A stretch of 64,000 bases of DNA from the NCBI RefSeq assembly GCF_030503735.1, contig NZ_CP073096.1, forward strand, positions 868,001 to 932,000, in the 5' to 3' direction. A model generated the notes under the pieces. The model was not told the origin of the DNA. It saw only the letters and a list, made by a program, of their open reading frames with translations, and ran no database searches. The first letter of the stretch is position 1; every line of letters starts with the position of its first letter. This document shows, in pieces, positions 38,122-49,571 of the stretch. The position numbers and the translations under genes were made by a program. Source of the DNA: Corynebacterium tuberculostearicum (GTDB lineage: Bacteria > Actinomycetota > Actinomycetes > Mycobacteriales > Mycobacteriaceae).

Positions 38122-39153
38122 CTAGCCAAAGAGCGCCTGGGCGTTGCGGTAACGCGATTCCGGTACCGTCTTCAATTGGCCCACGGCATCTTCGAGTGGA
38201 ACTAGGTCAATATTTTCACCATGCAGGGCAACACACATGCCGGATTTGCCCTCGTGAATAGCACGGGCTGCATGTACACCGTATCGAGTCGCAAGGACGC
38301 GGTCATAGGCCGTCGGCGTGCCGCCGCGCTGGATATGCCCCAGCACGGTCGTACGCACGTCATACCCGGTGCGTGCCTTGATTTCATCGCCGATTACCTG
38401 GCCGATGCCGTTAAAGGTCTGGTGACCGAACTGATCGACGCCGCCGGCCTCGAAGTCCATCGTCCCTTCCTTTGGGAGGGCGCCTTCTGCCACGCAGATA
38501 ATGCCGTACTTCTCACCCATCTGGAAGCGGCGTTCCATCGCCTTCGTAATCTCCGCGATATCGAAAGGCTCTTCCGGTACCACGGTATAGTGCGCACCGC
38601 CTGCCATGCCCGCATGCAGGGCAATCCATCCCACGTGGCGGCCCATAACCTCCACGATCAGGATGCGATTATGGGACTCTGCGGTGGTGTGCAGACGGTC
38701 GATAGCATCGGTGGCCACAGAAACCGCAGTATCGAAACCAAAGGTGTAATCGGTGGCATTGACGTCATTATCAATGGTCTTCGGCACGCCCACTACCGGC
38801 ACGCCGTTATCAGAAAGCCACTTTGCACCCTTGAGGGTTCCCTCACCACCAATGGCTACAAGTGCATCTACCCCGGCATCCGCCATGTTGGACTTAATCT
38901 GTTCAAGGCCGGCCTTGAACTTATCCGGATGCAGGCGGCCGGTGCCCAGGATGGTGCCGCCGCGCAGCAGAATACGGTCGATTTCCGCATCGTCATAAAG
39001 ATCGCGGCGGCGGTCTTCCATCAGGCCGACCCAACCGTCCTCATAACCGACGACGGTATCTCCAAACTCGTTGGATGCGGTACGCACTACCGCACGGATT
39101 ACAGCATTGAGGCCGGGGCAGTCGCCACCGGACGTTAAAACACCTAGACGCAT
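38122..39153 (-). CDS. pfkA: 6-phosphofructokinase
   Basis: 343 residues of the group III (actinobacterial) PfkA type, phosphorylating fructose-6-phosphate in glycolysis. [15 protein letters not shown] is at the N-terminus, [12 protein letters not shown] near 105, and the active-site [20 protein letters not shown] near 125. The TIDND Asp is the catalytic base; [14 protein letters not shown] is the substrate site. TAAATT lies 7 bases before ATG 39153. A gene of this type also sits near gat genes in C. glutamicum and M. tuberculosis. Confidence 0.96.
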   Translation of the reverse strand: MRLGVLTSGGDCPGLNAVIRAVVRTASNEFGDTVVGYEDGWVGLMEDRRRDLYDDAEIDRILLRGGTILGTGRLHPDKFKAGLEQIKSNMADAGVDALVAIGGEGTLKGAKWLSDNGVPVVGVPKTIDNDVNATDYTFGFDTAVSVATDAIDRLHTTAESHNRILIVEVMGRHVGWIALHAGMAGGAHYTVVPEEPFDIAEITKAMERRFQMGEKYGIICVAEGALPKEGTMDFEAGGVDQFGHQTFNGIGQVIGDEIKARTGYDVRTTVLGHIQRGGTPTAYDRVLATRYGVHAARAIHEGKSGMCVALHGENIDLVPLEDAVGQLKTVPESRYRNAQALFG

Positions 39154-39177
39154 ACCTACCAATTTAGCGCGCGAATT

Positions 39178-40554
39178 TTAGCCCTGCAGAGTGTTCCGAA
39201 AGCATAGAGCGGAAACCAGGCCGACCACCAGCGCAACCACGATGGCGAATAACGAATTAATAATGGCTGCCTCTGGGCTGCCCGTTTGCATTACCGCAGA
39301 GACGAGAGCGACGCCCAGCACAGATCCCACTTGACGGGAGGTGTTATACACACCGGAGGCAGCCCCCATAAGCTGCGGCGAAACATCACGCAAGGTGGTT
39401 GCCGCATTGGAACCCCAGATAAAGGACTGTCCCACTCCTAAACCCGCAATAGGCAGACCAAGCACCCAGGCCAGGGCATCTGCCTGCATGACCCACCATG
39501 CCGCGAAGAGGGAGAAGATAAGGATGGAAAAACCCGTCGCGCCCAGCAAACGCGGGTTGATTTTATCGGCCATTATTCCTGCCACCGGGGACATCAACAG
39601 CGATACCAGTGCCATAGGTGCCACGATGATGCCGGCCTCTCCCGCCGGAATTCCTTGAACGGTCTGCAACCAAAACATGACAGGCAGCATGACGGACGCC
39701 GCCATAAAACCCATAGCGATAATGCCTACCGAACCTGCCACATAATTGCGGTTGCGAAAAAGCGCCAGTGGCACCAATGGGCTTGAGCCGCGGGCGTGAG
39801 CGGTAACCTGCAGACGAATGAACCACGCACTAGCAATAATTCCGACAAGCAAAATCAGCCAGACTGTCCAGCCCCAACCAAGCACGGGGCCTTGTTGAAT
39901 CCCAAAGACGAGCGCAGCCAGTGCAAGTAGGGAGACAATGGCCGAGGCCACATCGATAGCCTGCGCGGTGGTGGGCAGCTCAGGCACCCACAAAAGCGCG
40001 AATGCAATAGCTAACACCACGAAGGGAATATGCACCCAAAAAGCGGCCTGCCAGCCGAAATTCCCTACCAAATAGCCCCCAGCGAGTGGCCCGGCCAAGG
40101 CCGCGACCGAACCAATCACACCCCACACACCTAATGCGCGTCCGCGCCGCTCGCGAGCGAAAATTCGATTAATCACGGACATCGTCTGTGGCATCTGTAG
40201 CGAAGCGCCAATGCCTTGCACAACTCGCGCTGCGATAAGCACCTCCACAGCGGGGGCCAAAGCACAGCTCAGCGCGCCTACACCGAAGACGGCCACGCCC
40301 ACACAAAACGTACGCCGTTGGCCCAAGACATCGCCTAAGCGTCCGGTAAAAAGAAGCGGCACCACCACCGCCAAAAGATAAGCGGCGGATACCCACATGG
40401 TGTGGTTAACACTCGCACCTAGCTCGCGTTGCAGATCCGGCAAAGCCACCGCCACCATGGATTGATCCAAAAGAGAAACGAAGAAGCCCAAGGATAGGGC
40501 AAACATGGCGCGCCATGCTTGGCGCTCGGGCGGCAGATGGGTCTCCACGGTCAT
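39178..40554 (-). CDS. MFS drug exporter, DHA2 (EmrB/QacA-like) family
   Basis: 458 residues with about fourteen helices. MFALSLGFFVSLLDQSMVAVALPDLQRELGAS is the typical helix-1 signature of proton-coupled drug exporters, and GRLGDVLGQRRTFCVGV is the loop 2-3 motif. A helix-5-like antiporter stretch GVIGSVAALAGPLAGGYLV is present. TAGACT lies 8 bases before ATG 40554. Substrate unknown. It is divergent from a small membrane protein with only ~47 bases between. Confidence 0.9.
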   Translation of the reverse strand: MTVETHLPPERQAWRAMFALSLGFFVSLLDQSMVAVALPDLQRELGASVNHTMWVSAAYLLAVVVPLLFTGRLGDVLGQRRTFCVGVAVFGVGALSCALAPAVEVLIAARVVQGIGASLQMPQTMSVINRIFARERRGRALGVWGVIGSVAALAGPLAGGYLVGNFGWQAAFWVHIPFVVLAIAFALLWVPELPTTAQAIDVASAIVSLLALAALVFGIQQGPVLGWGWTVWLILLVGIIASAWFIRLQVTAHARGSSPLVPLALFRNRNYVAGSVGIIAMGFMAASVMLPVMFWLQTVQGIPAGEAGIIVAPMALVSLLMSPVAGIMADKINPRLLGATGFSILIFSLFAAWWVMQADALAWVLGLPIAGLGVGQSFIWGSNAATTLRDVSPQLMGAASGVYNTSRQVGSVLGVALVSAVMQTGSPEAAIINSLFAIVVALVVGLVSALCFRNTLQG

Positions 40555-40601
40555 GGCCATAAAGTCTAGCGGGACCAAGAGAGTCGGCCTAGACTGGCCG
40601 C

Positions 40602-40925
40602 ATGTCCATGATCGATATCAAAAAGCCCCAAGATGTTTCTACTGCCACCACCGTCACCCTCGGCCTTATCGGCGGCTGGGTAACCGCGCGCGAGACCGGA
40701 ATCCGCCCGCTCGGCGGCGTGATCCTCGCCGCTGCGGGTGTATGGGCGGGCCGCTCTTGGGCCAAGAAGACCACTCCAACCACCACTGCAGGCCTGTGCG
40801 CGCTCTATGTCGGAGCATTCGGCGCCTCCCACCCGCTAGCAAAGAAGATTGGTGCCTGGCCGGCCGTACTTAGCGTCACTGCCGCCTCAGCAGGCGCGGC
40901 TTATGCGCTTTCCGACGCCAAATAG
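40602..40925 (+). CDS. Small membrane protein of unknown function
   Basis: 107 residues with three or four weak hydrophobic helices rich in Gly and Ala (TATTVTLGLIGGWVTA; LGGVILAAAGVWAG; TAGLCALYVGAFGAS; VLSVTAASAGAAYAL). No known family. TAGACT lies 6 bases before the ATG, so the transcript is leaderless. A strong terminator follows. Confidence 0.7.
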   Translation: MSMIDIKKPQDVSTATTVTLGLIGGWVTARETGIRPLGGVILAAAGVWAGRSWAKKTTPTTTAGLCALYVGAFGASHPLAKKIGAWPAVLSVTAASAGAAYALSDAK

Positions 40926-40938
40926 TCCCCACACAATT

Positions 40939-40970
40939 ATGCGCACCACGTCCCTGGGCGTGGTGCGCAT
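40939..40970. terminator. Bidirectional hairpin terminator
   Basis: ATGCGCACCACG pairs perfectly with CGTGGTGCGCAT over an eight-base loop, followed by TCTTATATT. It lies between two convergent genes (small membrane protein and META protein). Confidence 0.88.
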
Positions 40971-40996
40971 TCTTATATTATGCGGGCTGTTAGTTC

Positions 40997-41491
40997 CTAC
41001 TTGGCAACCTTGAACTCAACCGCTGTATCGTCGCTACCTAGGGCGACAGTGCCGCCGGGCAGGTTATAGAAGTTGGGCTGAGATTCAAGGAGGCCACGGA
41101 GGGCGTCGGAAAGCTCCTGCGTATGCTCATCGCAGGCAACACGGGTGGAGGTGAATTCCCCAACGCTAATGGTGCCGTCCTCTGCCACCACGTAGGTGGT
41201 GTTATAGGTATTGCAACCATCATTCATCACCAAGGAGTGGTCCTTGGCAAAATCGACGCTAAGCTTGCCATCTTCCTTAACGGAGTGGAGCTCGCCGGTG
41301 ATGGTCTGGCCTTCAATCTTGGGTTCCAACTTCTCTGCGCCCTGTGGCAGCGGAGTAATCAGGTCGGAATTGGTGGGGGCGGTCATGCTGAATCCTGCAT
41401 CAATGGCGGGTGCCTGTGCGGCGTTGGCAATTCCTGCACCCATGAGCGCAGCGGCGGACAACGAAAATAGTGCGGTCTTCTTGAAATGCAT
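40997..41491 (-). CDS. Exported META-domain protein
   Basis: 164 residues. A signal peptide (to about ANA-AQ) is followed by a META/HslJ-type domain: DGCNTYNTTYVVAEDGTISVGEFTSTRVACDE, with the two conserved Cys probably disulfide-bonded. META proteins are secreted or lipid-anchored with unclear roles; HslJ is linked to stress. TAAATT lies 7 bases before ATG 41491. Upstream is a long inverted repeat shared with the gatA 3' region. Confidence 0.82.
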   Translation of the reverse strand: MHFKKTALFSLSAAALMGAGIANAAQAPAIDAGFSMTAPTNSDLITPLPQGAEKLEPKIEGQTITGELHSVKEDGKLSVDFAKDHSLVMNDGCNTYNTTYVVAEDGTISVGEFTSTRVACDEHTQELSDALRGLLESQPNFYNLPGGTVALGSDDTAVEFKVAK

Positions 41492-41500
41492 GCCCAATAA

Positions 41501-41536
41501 TTTACCCCCGCCGAATATAAATTCAACGGGGGTAAA
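41501..41536. terminator. Inverted repeat between gatA and the META gene
   Basis: TTTACCCCCG at 41501-41510 pairs perfectly with CGGGGGTAAA at 41527-41536. On the minus strand it is followed by TTATT, fitting a gatA terminator, but it also contains the TAAATT box of the META gene, so it may double as an operator. Confidence 0.65.
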
Positions 41537-41577
41537 GAAACCTTTATGGAATCGCCAGCGACCCCACAGGAAGTCGC

Positions 41578-43065
41578 TTATTTATTGCGGCCAGCCTCGT
41601 AGGCAGCGCCCACCTTGTAGAGGCGGTCATCTTCGAAGGCTGGCGCCATGATCTGCAGGCCGGTCGGCAAATTGGTATCGCTCGCCATCCCGGACGGCAC
41701 GGACATGCCGCACAAGCCAGCTAGATTAAGCGGGAGGGTGCACAAGTCAAAGTTATACATCGCCACCGGATCCTCGGCCTTCTCCCCCAGCTTGAATGCG
41801 GTGGTCGGGGTGGTCGGGGAAACGAGCACGTCAACCTGCTCGAAGGCACGAGCGAAGTCCTGCGCAATGAGGGTACGCACGCGCTGCGCCTGCAGGTAGT
41901 AGGCGTCGTAGTAGCCCACGGACAGCGCATAGGTGCCCAGCATGATGCGGCGCTTTACCTCGGGGCCAAAGCCCTCCGCGCGGGACTGGGACATGACCTG
42001 CTCCGCGGAGTGGGAGCCGTCATCGCCGGCGCGCAGGCCGTAGCGCATGCCATCGAAACGCGCCAGGTTGGACGAGACCTCACACGGCATAATCAGGTAG
42101 TACGCGGCCAGCGCATCGTCGAAGTGCGGGCAGTCTACCTCAACAATCTCCGCCCCCTGCTCGCGCAGCTGCTCGACGGCAGCGTGATAATTCTCCATCA
42201 CGCCTTCCTGCCAGCCATCGCGCTCGAATTGCTTAATCAGGCCTACCTTGACGCCGGAGAGATCCCCCTTAGCACCCTCCCGTGCGGCGGCGACCACCGG
42301 TGCTACCGGCTTATCCACGGAGGTCGCATCGAAGGCATCGTGGCCGGCGATGACCTCGTGCAACAGCGCGGTATCCAGGACCGTGCGGCCACAGGGACCA
42401 GCCTGATCCAGGGAGGATGCAGCAGCAATAAGACCATAGCGGGACACGGTGCCGTAGGTTGGCTTAACACCCACAGTATTGGTCAGCGCGGCTGGCTGGC
42501 GGATGGAGCCGCCGGTATCGGTACCAATGCCAAGCGGCGCCTGGCCGGAAGCGAGTGCTGCCGCAGTACCACCGCCGGAGCCGCCCGGGGTGCGCTCGAT
42601 GTCATAAGGGTTATGAGCCGGACCAAAGGCAGAGTTCTCATTAGAAGAACCCATGGCAAACTCATCCAGGTTGGTCTTGCCCAGGATTGGGATTCCAGCC
42701 TCGCGCAGACGCTTCGTCACGGTGGCGTCATAAGGAGAAACGTAGCCCTCCAGCATCTTAGAGGCCGCGGTGGTAGGCGCATCGGTGGTAACGAGCAAAT
42801 CCTTCAGCGCCAGGGGCACGCCTGCCAGACCAGAAGCAGGCTCTTCGCCGGCATCGAGGGCCTTATCCACGGCGTCGGCAGCCGCGAGGGCTTCTTCCGC
42901 CCCCACGTGCAGGAAGGAATTAAGCCCCTCATTGGTCTCTGCGATGCGATCCAGGAAGGCCTGAGTAACCTCGCGGGAAGTAATTTCGCGGGAGTGAATC
43001 TTTTCCGCCAACTCGGCGGCGGTCAGGGAAGTCAAGCCCTCCGCAGGAACGGTCAGGTTAGACAT
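41578..43065 (-). CDS. gatA: Asp-tRNA(Asn)/Glu-tRNA(Gln) amidotransferase subunit A
   Basis: 495 residues of the amidase-signature family, releasing ammonia from glutamine for GatB. The Ser-cisSer-Lys triad is visible: Lys in [23 protein letters not shown], cis-Ser and Ser in [17 protein letters not shown] and [25 protein letters not shown]. It follows gatC with no gap between stop and start, so the two are co-translated. Confidence 0.97.
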   Translation of the reverse strand: MSNLTVPAEGLTSLTAAELAEKIHSREITSREVTQAFLDRIAETNEGLNSFLHVGAEEALAAADAVDKALDAGEEPASGLAGVPLALKDLLVTTDAPTTAASKMLEGYVSPYDATVTKRLREAGIPILGKTNLDEFAMGSSNENSAFGPAHNPYDIERTPGGSGGGTAAALASGQAPLGIGTDTGGSIRQPAALTNTVGVKPTYGTVSRYGLIAAASSLDQAGPCGRTVLDTALLHEVIAGHDAFDATSVDKPVAPVVAAAREGAKGDLSGVKVGLIKQFERDGWQEGVMENYHAAVEQLREQGAEIVEVDCPHFDDALAAYYLIMPCEVSSNLARFDGMRYGLRAGDDGSHSAEQVMSQSRAEGFGPEVKRRIMLGTYALSVGYYDAYYLQAQRVRTLIAQDFARAFEQVDVLVSPTTPTTAFKLGEKAEDPVAMYNFDLCTLPLNLAGLCGMSVPSGMASDTNLPTGLQIMAPAFEDDRLYKVGAAYEAGRNK

Positions 43066-43362
43066 TTATTTTCCTCCCAAAATCTGTGGCACGACGAAGC
43101 GCTCATCTTCTACGGCCGGCGCCTGATCCAAAGCCTGTTCTGCAGTAAGGGTGCGCACAATAACGTCCTCGCGCATCGGGGCGTCCACGGAGTGCGGGTG
43201 ACTCATCGGCTCCACACCCTCGGTATCCACGTTTCCTACCGCGGAAACGGAATCAACAATTTCATCAATCTGCGTTGCAAACTGGGCTAGCTCTTCCTCA
43301 CTCAAGGCCAGGCGGGAAAGCTTGGCGAGGTGGGCTACCTCATCACGCGAAATCTCAGACAC
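43066..43362 (-). CDS. gatC: Asp-tRNA(Asn)/Glu-tRNA(Gln) amidotransferase subunit C
   Basis: 98 residues, the usual length. It opens with [23 protein letters not shown] and includes ...[15 protein letters not shown], the belt that wraps GatA and GatB. I chose the GTG at 43362 because GGAG lies five bases before it; frames from 43380 or 43395 would add residues not usual in GatC. Operon with gatA. Confidence 0.94.
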   Translation of the reverse strand: MSEISRDEVAHLAKLSRLALSEEELAQFATQIDEIVDSVSAVGNVDTEGVEPMSHPHSVDAPMREDVIVRTLTAEQALDQAPAVEDERFVVPQILGGK

Positions 43363-43566
43363 GCGAACTCCATCCTTCATCTGCATAATCGACATGCCAG
43401 CGAAAAATATTCACTGAAAGCATGTACTATGTGAATTGCTAACGACCCATGGTACTGCACCAACTGAGATGGCTGCTGCGTCACCCCAAATTTGCGTTGC
43501 TTGAAGCCGCCATTGTGACGCACGTATCATGTTCGGGACTACAAACAACCGAAAGCGTGCGAGACC

Positions 43567-44226
43567 ATGTCCTTTTTGATCCGTGTACTGCTCCCCGATG
43601 CCCCTGGCAGCCTGGGCCAGCTTGCCGACGCCTTTGGACTCGTCGACGGCAATATCCAATCGGTCGATATCGTAGAAAACTTCCCCGACGGCACCGTTAT
43701 GGATGACATTGTCATCGAGCTGCCCCAAGGCGCCATGGCCGATGTCCTCATCACCGCCGCCTCCTCCGTCGACGGCGTGGAAATTGACTCCATCCGCCCG
43801 TTTAGCGGCCGAGTAGACCGACGCGGCCAGATTGAGCTGCTCGCGCGTGTAGCTAATGCCACCAATGTCACTGCGGCCATGGAAGAGGTCGTCGCGGCCA
43901 TCCCGAAGGCACTCACCTCCACCTGGTGCATCGTCATTGATAATAACGAGCCTATCCGCCGCCTGGCCTCCTCCAACGCCGCTCCCGAAGATGATGGAAC
44001 CGTGCCGCACGATATCGAGGTTGAAAGCGCGCGCGTGCTCAGCCCCGAGCGCGATGCATGGATTCCGGAAAGCTGGTCGCTTCTCGATTCCGCCTTGGCC
44101 GCCGCCCCATTGGGCGATACCGGCTTGGTTATCGCCATGGGCCGCACCGGTGGCCCTGACTACCTCGCCTCCGAGGTAGAGCACTTAGGCCACATCGGCA
44201 CCATCTTGGGCAGCTTCCTCAAGTAG
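43567..44226 (+). CDS. ACT-domain amino-acid-binding protein
   Basis: 219 residues. An N-terminal ACT domain (SFLIRVLLPDAPGSLGQLADAFGLVDGNIQSVDIVE) is followed by a second ACT-like region (QIELLARVANATN...EEVVAAIPKA) and a unique tail. Orthologues lie in the same place beside gatC and ligA in Mtb (Rv3013). The likely role is amino acid sensing, without a known partner. Confidence 0.85.
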   Translation: MSFLIRVLLPDAPGSLGQLADAFGLVDGNIQSVDIVENFPDGTVMDDIVIELPQGAMADVLITAASSVDGVEIDSIRPFSGRVDRRGQIELLARVANATNVTAAMEEVVAAIPKALTSTWCIVIDNNEPIRRLASSNAAPEDDGTVPHDIEVESARVLSPERDAWIPESWSLLDSALAAAPLGDTGLVIAMGRTGGPDYLASEVEHLGHIGTILGSFLK

Positions 44227-44236
44227 CCGGACTGAA

Positions 44237-46312
<2,076 letters not shown>

Positions 46313-46351
46313 CTATCCCTCGTGTCGGGGCTAGCTACTAAGGTATGAATC

Positions 46352-47023
46352 ATGAATTTCGACGCCTCCCGCATGCTCGCCTTCGACCTTGAGACCACCT
46401 CGGCCAACCCTAAACAAGCCCGCATTGTTACCTCTGCCCTAGTCCGCATTGACGGCCGCGATGTGCAAAAAATTGAGCACCTAGCCGATCCCGGAATCGA
46501 AATTCCACAGGAAGCAACCAATGTCCATGGAATCACCACGGAAAAGGCCCGCGCAGAGGGCCGCCCCCACGAAGTTGTGCTCAAAGAGACGGTCGAGGCA
46601 ATCAAGGCTGCATGGGAGGATGGCCTGACGCTGATCGTCTACAACGCAGCATTTGATCTCACCGTATTGCGCAGCCTGACCGGAGATTTTACGGTAACCG
46701 GCCCGGTCTATGACCCCTATGTGATAGACCGCGTCAGCGATAAGTGGCGAAAAGGAAAACGCACCCTTGGCGCAGTGTGCGAACACTACGGCGTCGAGTT
46801 GGGCAACGCCCACGAAGCTACTGCCGACGCCCTCGCGGCCGCCCGCGTGGCATGGAAGCAGGTACGCCAGCACTACCCCAACCTGGCGCAGATGGAGGAA
46901 AACGAGCTCATGGAGTTCCAGGCAGTCAAGTGGTACGAGGACCGCGTCGCGTTCAAGAAATACCTAGAGGGCAAAGGCCGCGATGCGTCGGATGTCTCGA
47001 CGGCGTGGCCGCTGATCGGATAA
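46352..47023 (+). CDS. DnaQ-like 3'-5' exonuclease
   Basis: 223 residues, DEDDh type. ExoI motif LAFDLETTSANP carries the first Asp/Glu, ExoII is VYNAAFDLTVLRSL, and ExoIII is HEATADALAAARVAW. Length fits a stand-alone epsilon-like exonuclease or repair enzyme, not the large PolC form. TAAGGT lies 7 bases before the ATG. It is divergent from ligA, which suggests a DNA-repair neighbourhood. Its stop codon overlaps the first of two 18-bp repeats. Confidence 0.9.
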   Translation: MNFDASRMLAFDLETTSANPKQARIVTSALVRIDGRDVQKIEHLADPGIEIPQEATNVHGITTEKARAEGRPHEVVLKETVEAIKAAWEDGLTLIVYNAAFDLTVLRSLTGDFTVTGPVYDPYVIDRVSDKWRKGKRTLGAVCEHYGVELGNAHEATADALAAARVAWKQVRQHYPNLAQMEENELMEFQAVKWYEDRVAFKKYLEGKGRDASDVSTAWPLIG

Positions 47024-47068
47024 AGTCTCCCAAATCTCCACTTCGAGCCGAAAGTCTCCCAAATCTCC
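47022..47068 (+). repeat. Duplicated 18-bp repeat upstream of the P-loop ATPase gene
   Basis: AAAGTCTCCCAAATCTCC occurs twice exactly, at 47022-47039 and 47051-47068 (29 bases start to start). Each copy is itself two similar halves (TCTCC twice). The second copy ends 12 bases before TACACT, the likely -10 of the ATPase gene, so these are plausible operators. Confidence 0.75.
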
Positions 47069-47080
47069 GACGAAACGGGT

Positions 47081-47086
47081 TACACT
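47081..47086 (+). promoter_or_regulatory. Promoter -10 of the P-loop ATPase gene
   Basis: TACACT six bases before ATG 47093, predicting a leaderless transcript directly behind the duplicated 18-bp repeat. Confidence 0.55.
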
Positions 47087-47092
47087 AGCCGC

Positions 47093-48214
47093 ATGGACAA
47101 CCCATTCCGCCCGACATTCGGTGCCCCTCCCCTGTTCTGGGTCGGCCGCGGCGTCGTGCTCGATAGTTTCCGCACTGCCCTCGATGGTTCAGCAGGCAAT
47201 GCCTCCCGTTCCATGGTGCTAAGCGGCGCTAGGGGCATCGGCAAAACGGTCCTTATCAACGAGTTGGAAGATATTGCTGAAGCGCGCGGTTGGGTAACGC
47301 TACGCGCCTCCGGGCGCTCCACCATGGTGGAGGAACTGGTCAACACCACGATTCCGAGGCTTCTCGAGCGGCTTTCGCCCAGCGATAAGAAGAAGGTCAG
47401 CCGCATCGGCATCGGCGGCGTAGGATCGATTGGCTTCGACCACCAGAAGGAAGACCGCTTCACCCCCACGTTGAATTCTCGCCTACGCGAGCTTTCCTCC
47501 GAGCTGAAAGGCGTCGGCATCCTCCTCACCATCGACGAGGTTCAAGACGCCGACGTCGAAGAGCTCACCACCATCGCCGTGGCCTACCAAGACTTGGTGC
47601 GCGATGAAATCGATATCGCCTTGGTGGCCGCTGGCCTGCCGCAGGGGGTCAACCACTTGCTGGACCTGCCCGGGGTAACCTTCCTGCGCCGGGCCCAGAA
47701 ATTCGTGCTCGGCCCCTTGTCGCCGGCCAATGCGGAGCAGGCCCTAGAGCACACGGCCTCGGGGTCGGGGCTGGAGTTTAGCCACGAAGCGATTACGGAC
47801 GCCGCCGCGCTCACCCGCGGCTACCCCTACCTCGTGCAATTGGTCGGCTCACTGGCGTGGGAGCGCAGTCGCCGCAACCAAGAAGGCGGCATTTCCCAGC
47901 AGACAATCGCCTCTATCGCCCCAGATGCAATATCGATCATGGGCGCGCAGGTGCACCAGCCTGCGACGCTAGCCCTGACGCCGGCGCAGCGGGAGTTCCT
48001 GGAAGCGATGGCCGCAGTCGAAGTCCATGGCATCGCTACAATCGCAGACATCGCGGGCCACATGGACCGCACGGTGCGCTCACTGTCAGCCACCCGCCAG
48101 CGGCTTATCGACGCCGACCTCATCGAACCCACCGCACATGGCAAGCTGCGCTACGTCATCCCCTACATGGGCGAATACTTCACCACCACGGATAGCCGCG
48201 GGCGCGTCGATTAA
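47093..48214 (+). CDS. P-loop (Orc1/STAND-like) AAA ATPase with C-terminal winged helix
   Basis: 373 residues, soluble. Walker A is LSGARGIGKTVLINEL near residue 43; Walker B is GILLTIDEVQDADVEE. An arginine- and sensor-containing lid follows, and the C-terminal ~80 residues (LTPAQREFLEAMAAVEVHGIATIADIAGHM...TVRSLSATRQRLIDADLIEPT) form a winged-helix DNA-binding domain. This resembles AAA_16 proteins related to STAND NTPases; whether it regulates, senses or defends is unknown. The duplicated repeat just upstream is a possible self-binding site. Its 3' end overlaps the convergent metE-like gene by 4 bases. Confidence 0.8.
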   Translation: MDNPFRPTFGAPPLFWVGRGVVLDSFRTALDGSAGNASRSMVLSGARGIGKTVLINELEDIAEARGWVTLRASGRSTMVEELVNTTIPRLLERLSPSDKKKVSRIGIGGVGSIGFDHQKEDRFTPTLNSRLRELSSELKGVGILLTIDEVQDADVEELTTIAVAYQDLVRDEIDIALVAAGLPQGVNHLLDLPGVTFLRRAQKFVLGPLSPANAEQALEHTASGSGLEFSHEAITDAAALTRGYPYLVQLVGSLAWERSRRNQEGGISQQTIASIAPDAISIMGAQVHQPATLALTPAQREFLEAMAAVEVHGIATIADIAGHMDRTVRSLSATRQRLIDADLIEPTAHGKLRYVIPYMGEYFTTTDSRGRVD

Positions 48215-49131
48215 AGATCGCCTGCGTCGCGGATGAGGATGCCCGCCACCTCAGCGGCAAAGGAGTAGCTGGGCGCGGCCTTTTCCACCGGCCACGGGAA
48301 GATATCAACCTGCTCTGGAATTCGCTCCCGCGACAATCCCATGCGGTCAAAGTGCTGTGCAATAGAAATAGCCTCCGCGCGAGCATCTTGCCCTGCCACG
48401 CCCAATCCGACGCGAGCGCCACCATCAATCCACTGCCCCAAGCCATCGAGATGCTCGGGCGAGGCTAGACCAGCAAAATCGAGCAGCACCGTCTTCGCCG
48501 CCACTTCCCATATGGGTTTGCGAAGCCGTAGGTAATCCGCGCCAAACTCCGCCAGTGTCGCATTGACCTGGTCTGCGGGAACAGCCCTAATCGTATCGAA
48601 ATCGGTGGTGCCTGGAAGGGCGCCCGAAAGGACGTCGGCAAGCAGGGGCTCGTCCAGCTGCACTCGCACTTCTGCCCCAAAGCGCTGTGCCACCTGTGCT
48701 CTGTGTTCCTGAATTGCGGCCAATAGTGCACCACACAGGTCCCGAAAAGCACCCGAATCAGTAATCGCGCGGTGCCCGTTTCCTAGCTCCACAGCGGCCG
48801 CCAAACTCCACGGGCCTACCACTTGGACCTTGATACGGGGAACTGACTCGCCCCACACCTCCTGAATCTCGTCCAGGTCGCGGCTCGTCTGGTCGACAAT
48901 CCGGTGCGAGATGAGCTGCGGCCGATCGCTGAGCACCCATGAGCGCGGTCCGCAGTCAATGGAGACTGCTTCCAACAAGCCCGCCGTTCGCCCAATGGCT
49001 CCGGCATGAATCCCGCGGTCCGGCAACTGCGGAAGGTGCGGGAGACCACCCGTCTCACCCATCACGATGTCTGCCGCCTCACTCATGGAGTATCCCGGCA
49101 TAGGGCCTAAACCAAAAGCGTCCATATTCAC
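48211..49131 (-). CDS. MetE-like (cobalamin-independent methionine synthase) C-terminal domain protein
   Basis: 306 residues, about the size of one MetE barrel and far shorter than full MetE (~750). It starts with a Gly/Pro-rich substrate loop (GLGPMPGYSMSEAADIVMGETGGLPHLPQLPDRG) and contains VQVVGPWSLAAAVEL, VQLDEPLLADVLSG and GLGVAGQDARAE. The usual zinc-ligand Cys of MetE is not evident, so methionine synthesis itself is doubtful. Orthologue in Mtb is Rv3015c beside ligA. Start 49131 or 49125 has GAGGTGA upstream. Confidence 0.8.
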   Translation of the reverse strand: MNMDAFGLGPMPGYSMSEAADIVMGETGGLPHLPQLPDRGIHAGAIGRTAGLLEAVSIDCGPRSWVLSDRPQLISHRIVDQTSRDLDEIQEVWGESVPRIKVQVVGPWSLAAAVELGNGHRAITDSGAFRDLCGALLAAIQEHRAQVAQRFGAEVRVQLDEPLLADVLSGALPGTTDFDTIRAVPADQVNATLAEFGADYLRLRKPIWEVAAKTVLLDFAGLASPEHLDGLGQWIDGGARVGLGVAGQDARAEAISIAQHFDRMGLSRERIPEQVDIFPWPVEKAAPSYSFAAEVAGILIRDAGDL

Positions 49132-49167
49132 CTCGGCGCTAGTATTATTTCTCAGAATTATCTATCC

Positions 49168-49182
49168 GATACGCGACGTATC
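49168..49182. promoter_or_regulatory. Perfect inverted repeat between the metE-like and PH-domain genes
   Basis: GATACG-CGA-CGTATC lies in the 71-base gap between two divergent starts, where a regulator could control both. No factor can be named. Confidence 0.45.
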
Positions 49183-49202
49183 ACTTTGAAAGGAACCTTA
49201 CT

Positions 49203-49571
49203 ATGGGCGTGGAAAAATACTCCGGCTGGACCTTCTACAACGAGTGCGAAATTCCTCAGGACATTTCCACTGTTTTGGCCGAACAGGAATATCCCGTCTG
49301 CGCTTTCAAGACAGTCCGCGATGCCGCCGTATTTACCAATAGGCGCCTCATCATCCGCGACGCTCAAGGCCTTACAGGCAAAAAGGTAGAGATGTACTCC
49401 CTGCCCTATTCCTCCATTAACATGTGGTCCACGGAAAACGCGGGAAAGCTCCTTGACTTCAATGCTGAGCTGCAGCTGTGGACTAGGGCCGGCGAATTCA
49501 AAATCAACATTGGTCCCAATATCGATGTCCGAGCCCTAGACCGGCTCATTGCCAACTGCGTGCTTAATTAG
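49203..49571 (+). CDS. Bacterial PH-domain (bPH_1) protein
   Basis: 122 residues, entirely a PH domain of the PF08000 type: [40 protein letters not shown] then [36 protein letters not shown] lies nine bases before the ATG. No membrane segment. Function unknown; ligands of bacterial PH proteins are mostly uncharacterised. Convergent 8-base overlap with mnmA. Confidence 0.88.
   Translation: MGVEKYSGWTFYNECEIPQDISTVLAEQEYPVCAFKTVRDAAVFTNRRLIIRDAQGLTGKKVEMYSLPYSSINMWSTENAGKLLDFNAELQLWTRAGEFKINIGPNIDVRALDRLIANCVLN

Noticed and set aside
38221..39138. 305-codon plus-strand ORF opposite pfkA
   Set aside because: Shadow of a universally conserved enzyme.
42010..43290. 426-codon plus-strand ORF opposite gatA and gatC
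   Set aside because: Shadow of two strongly conserved genes; the translation has no family resemblance.
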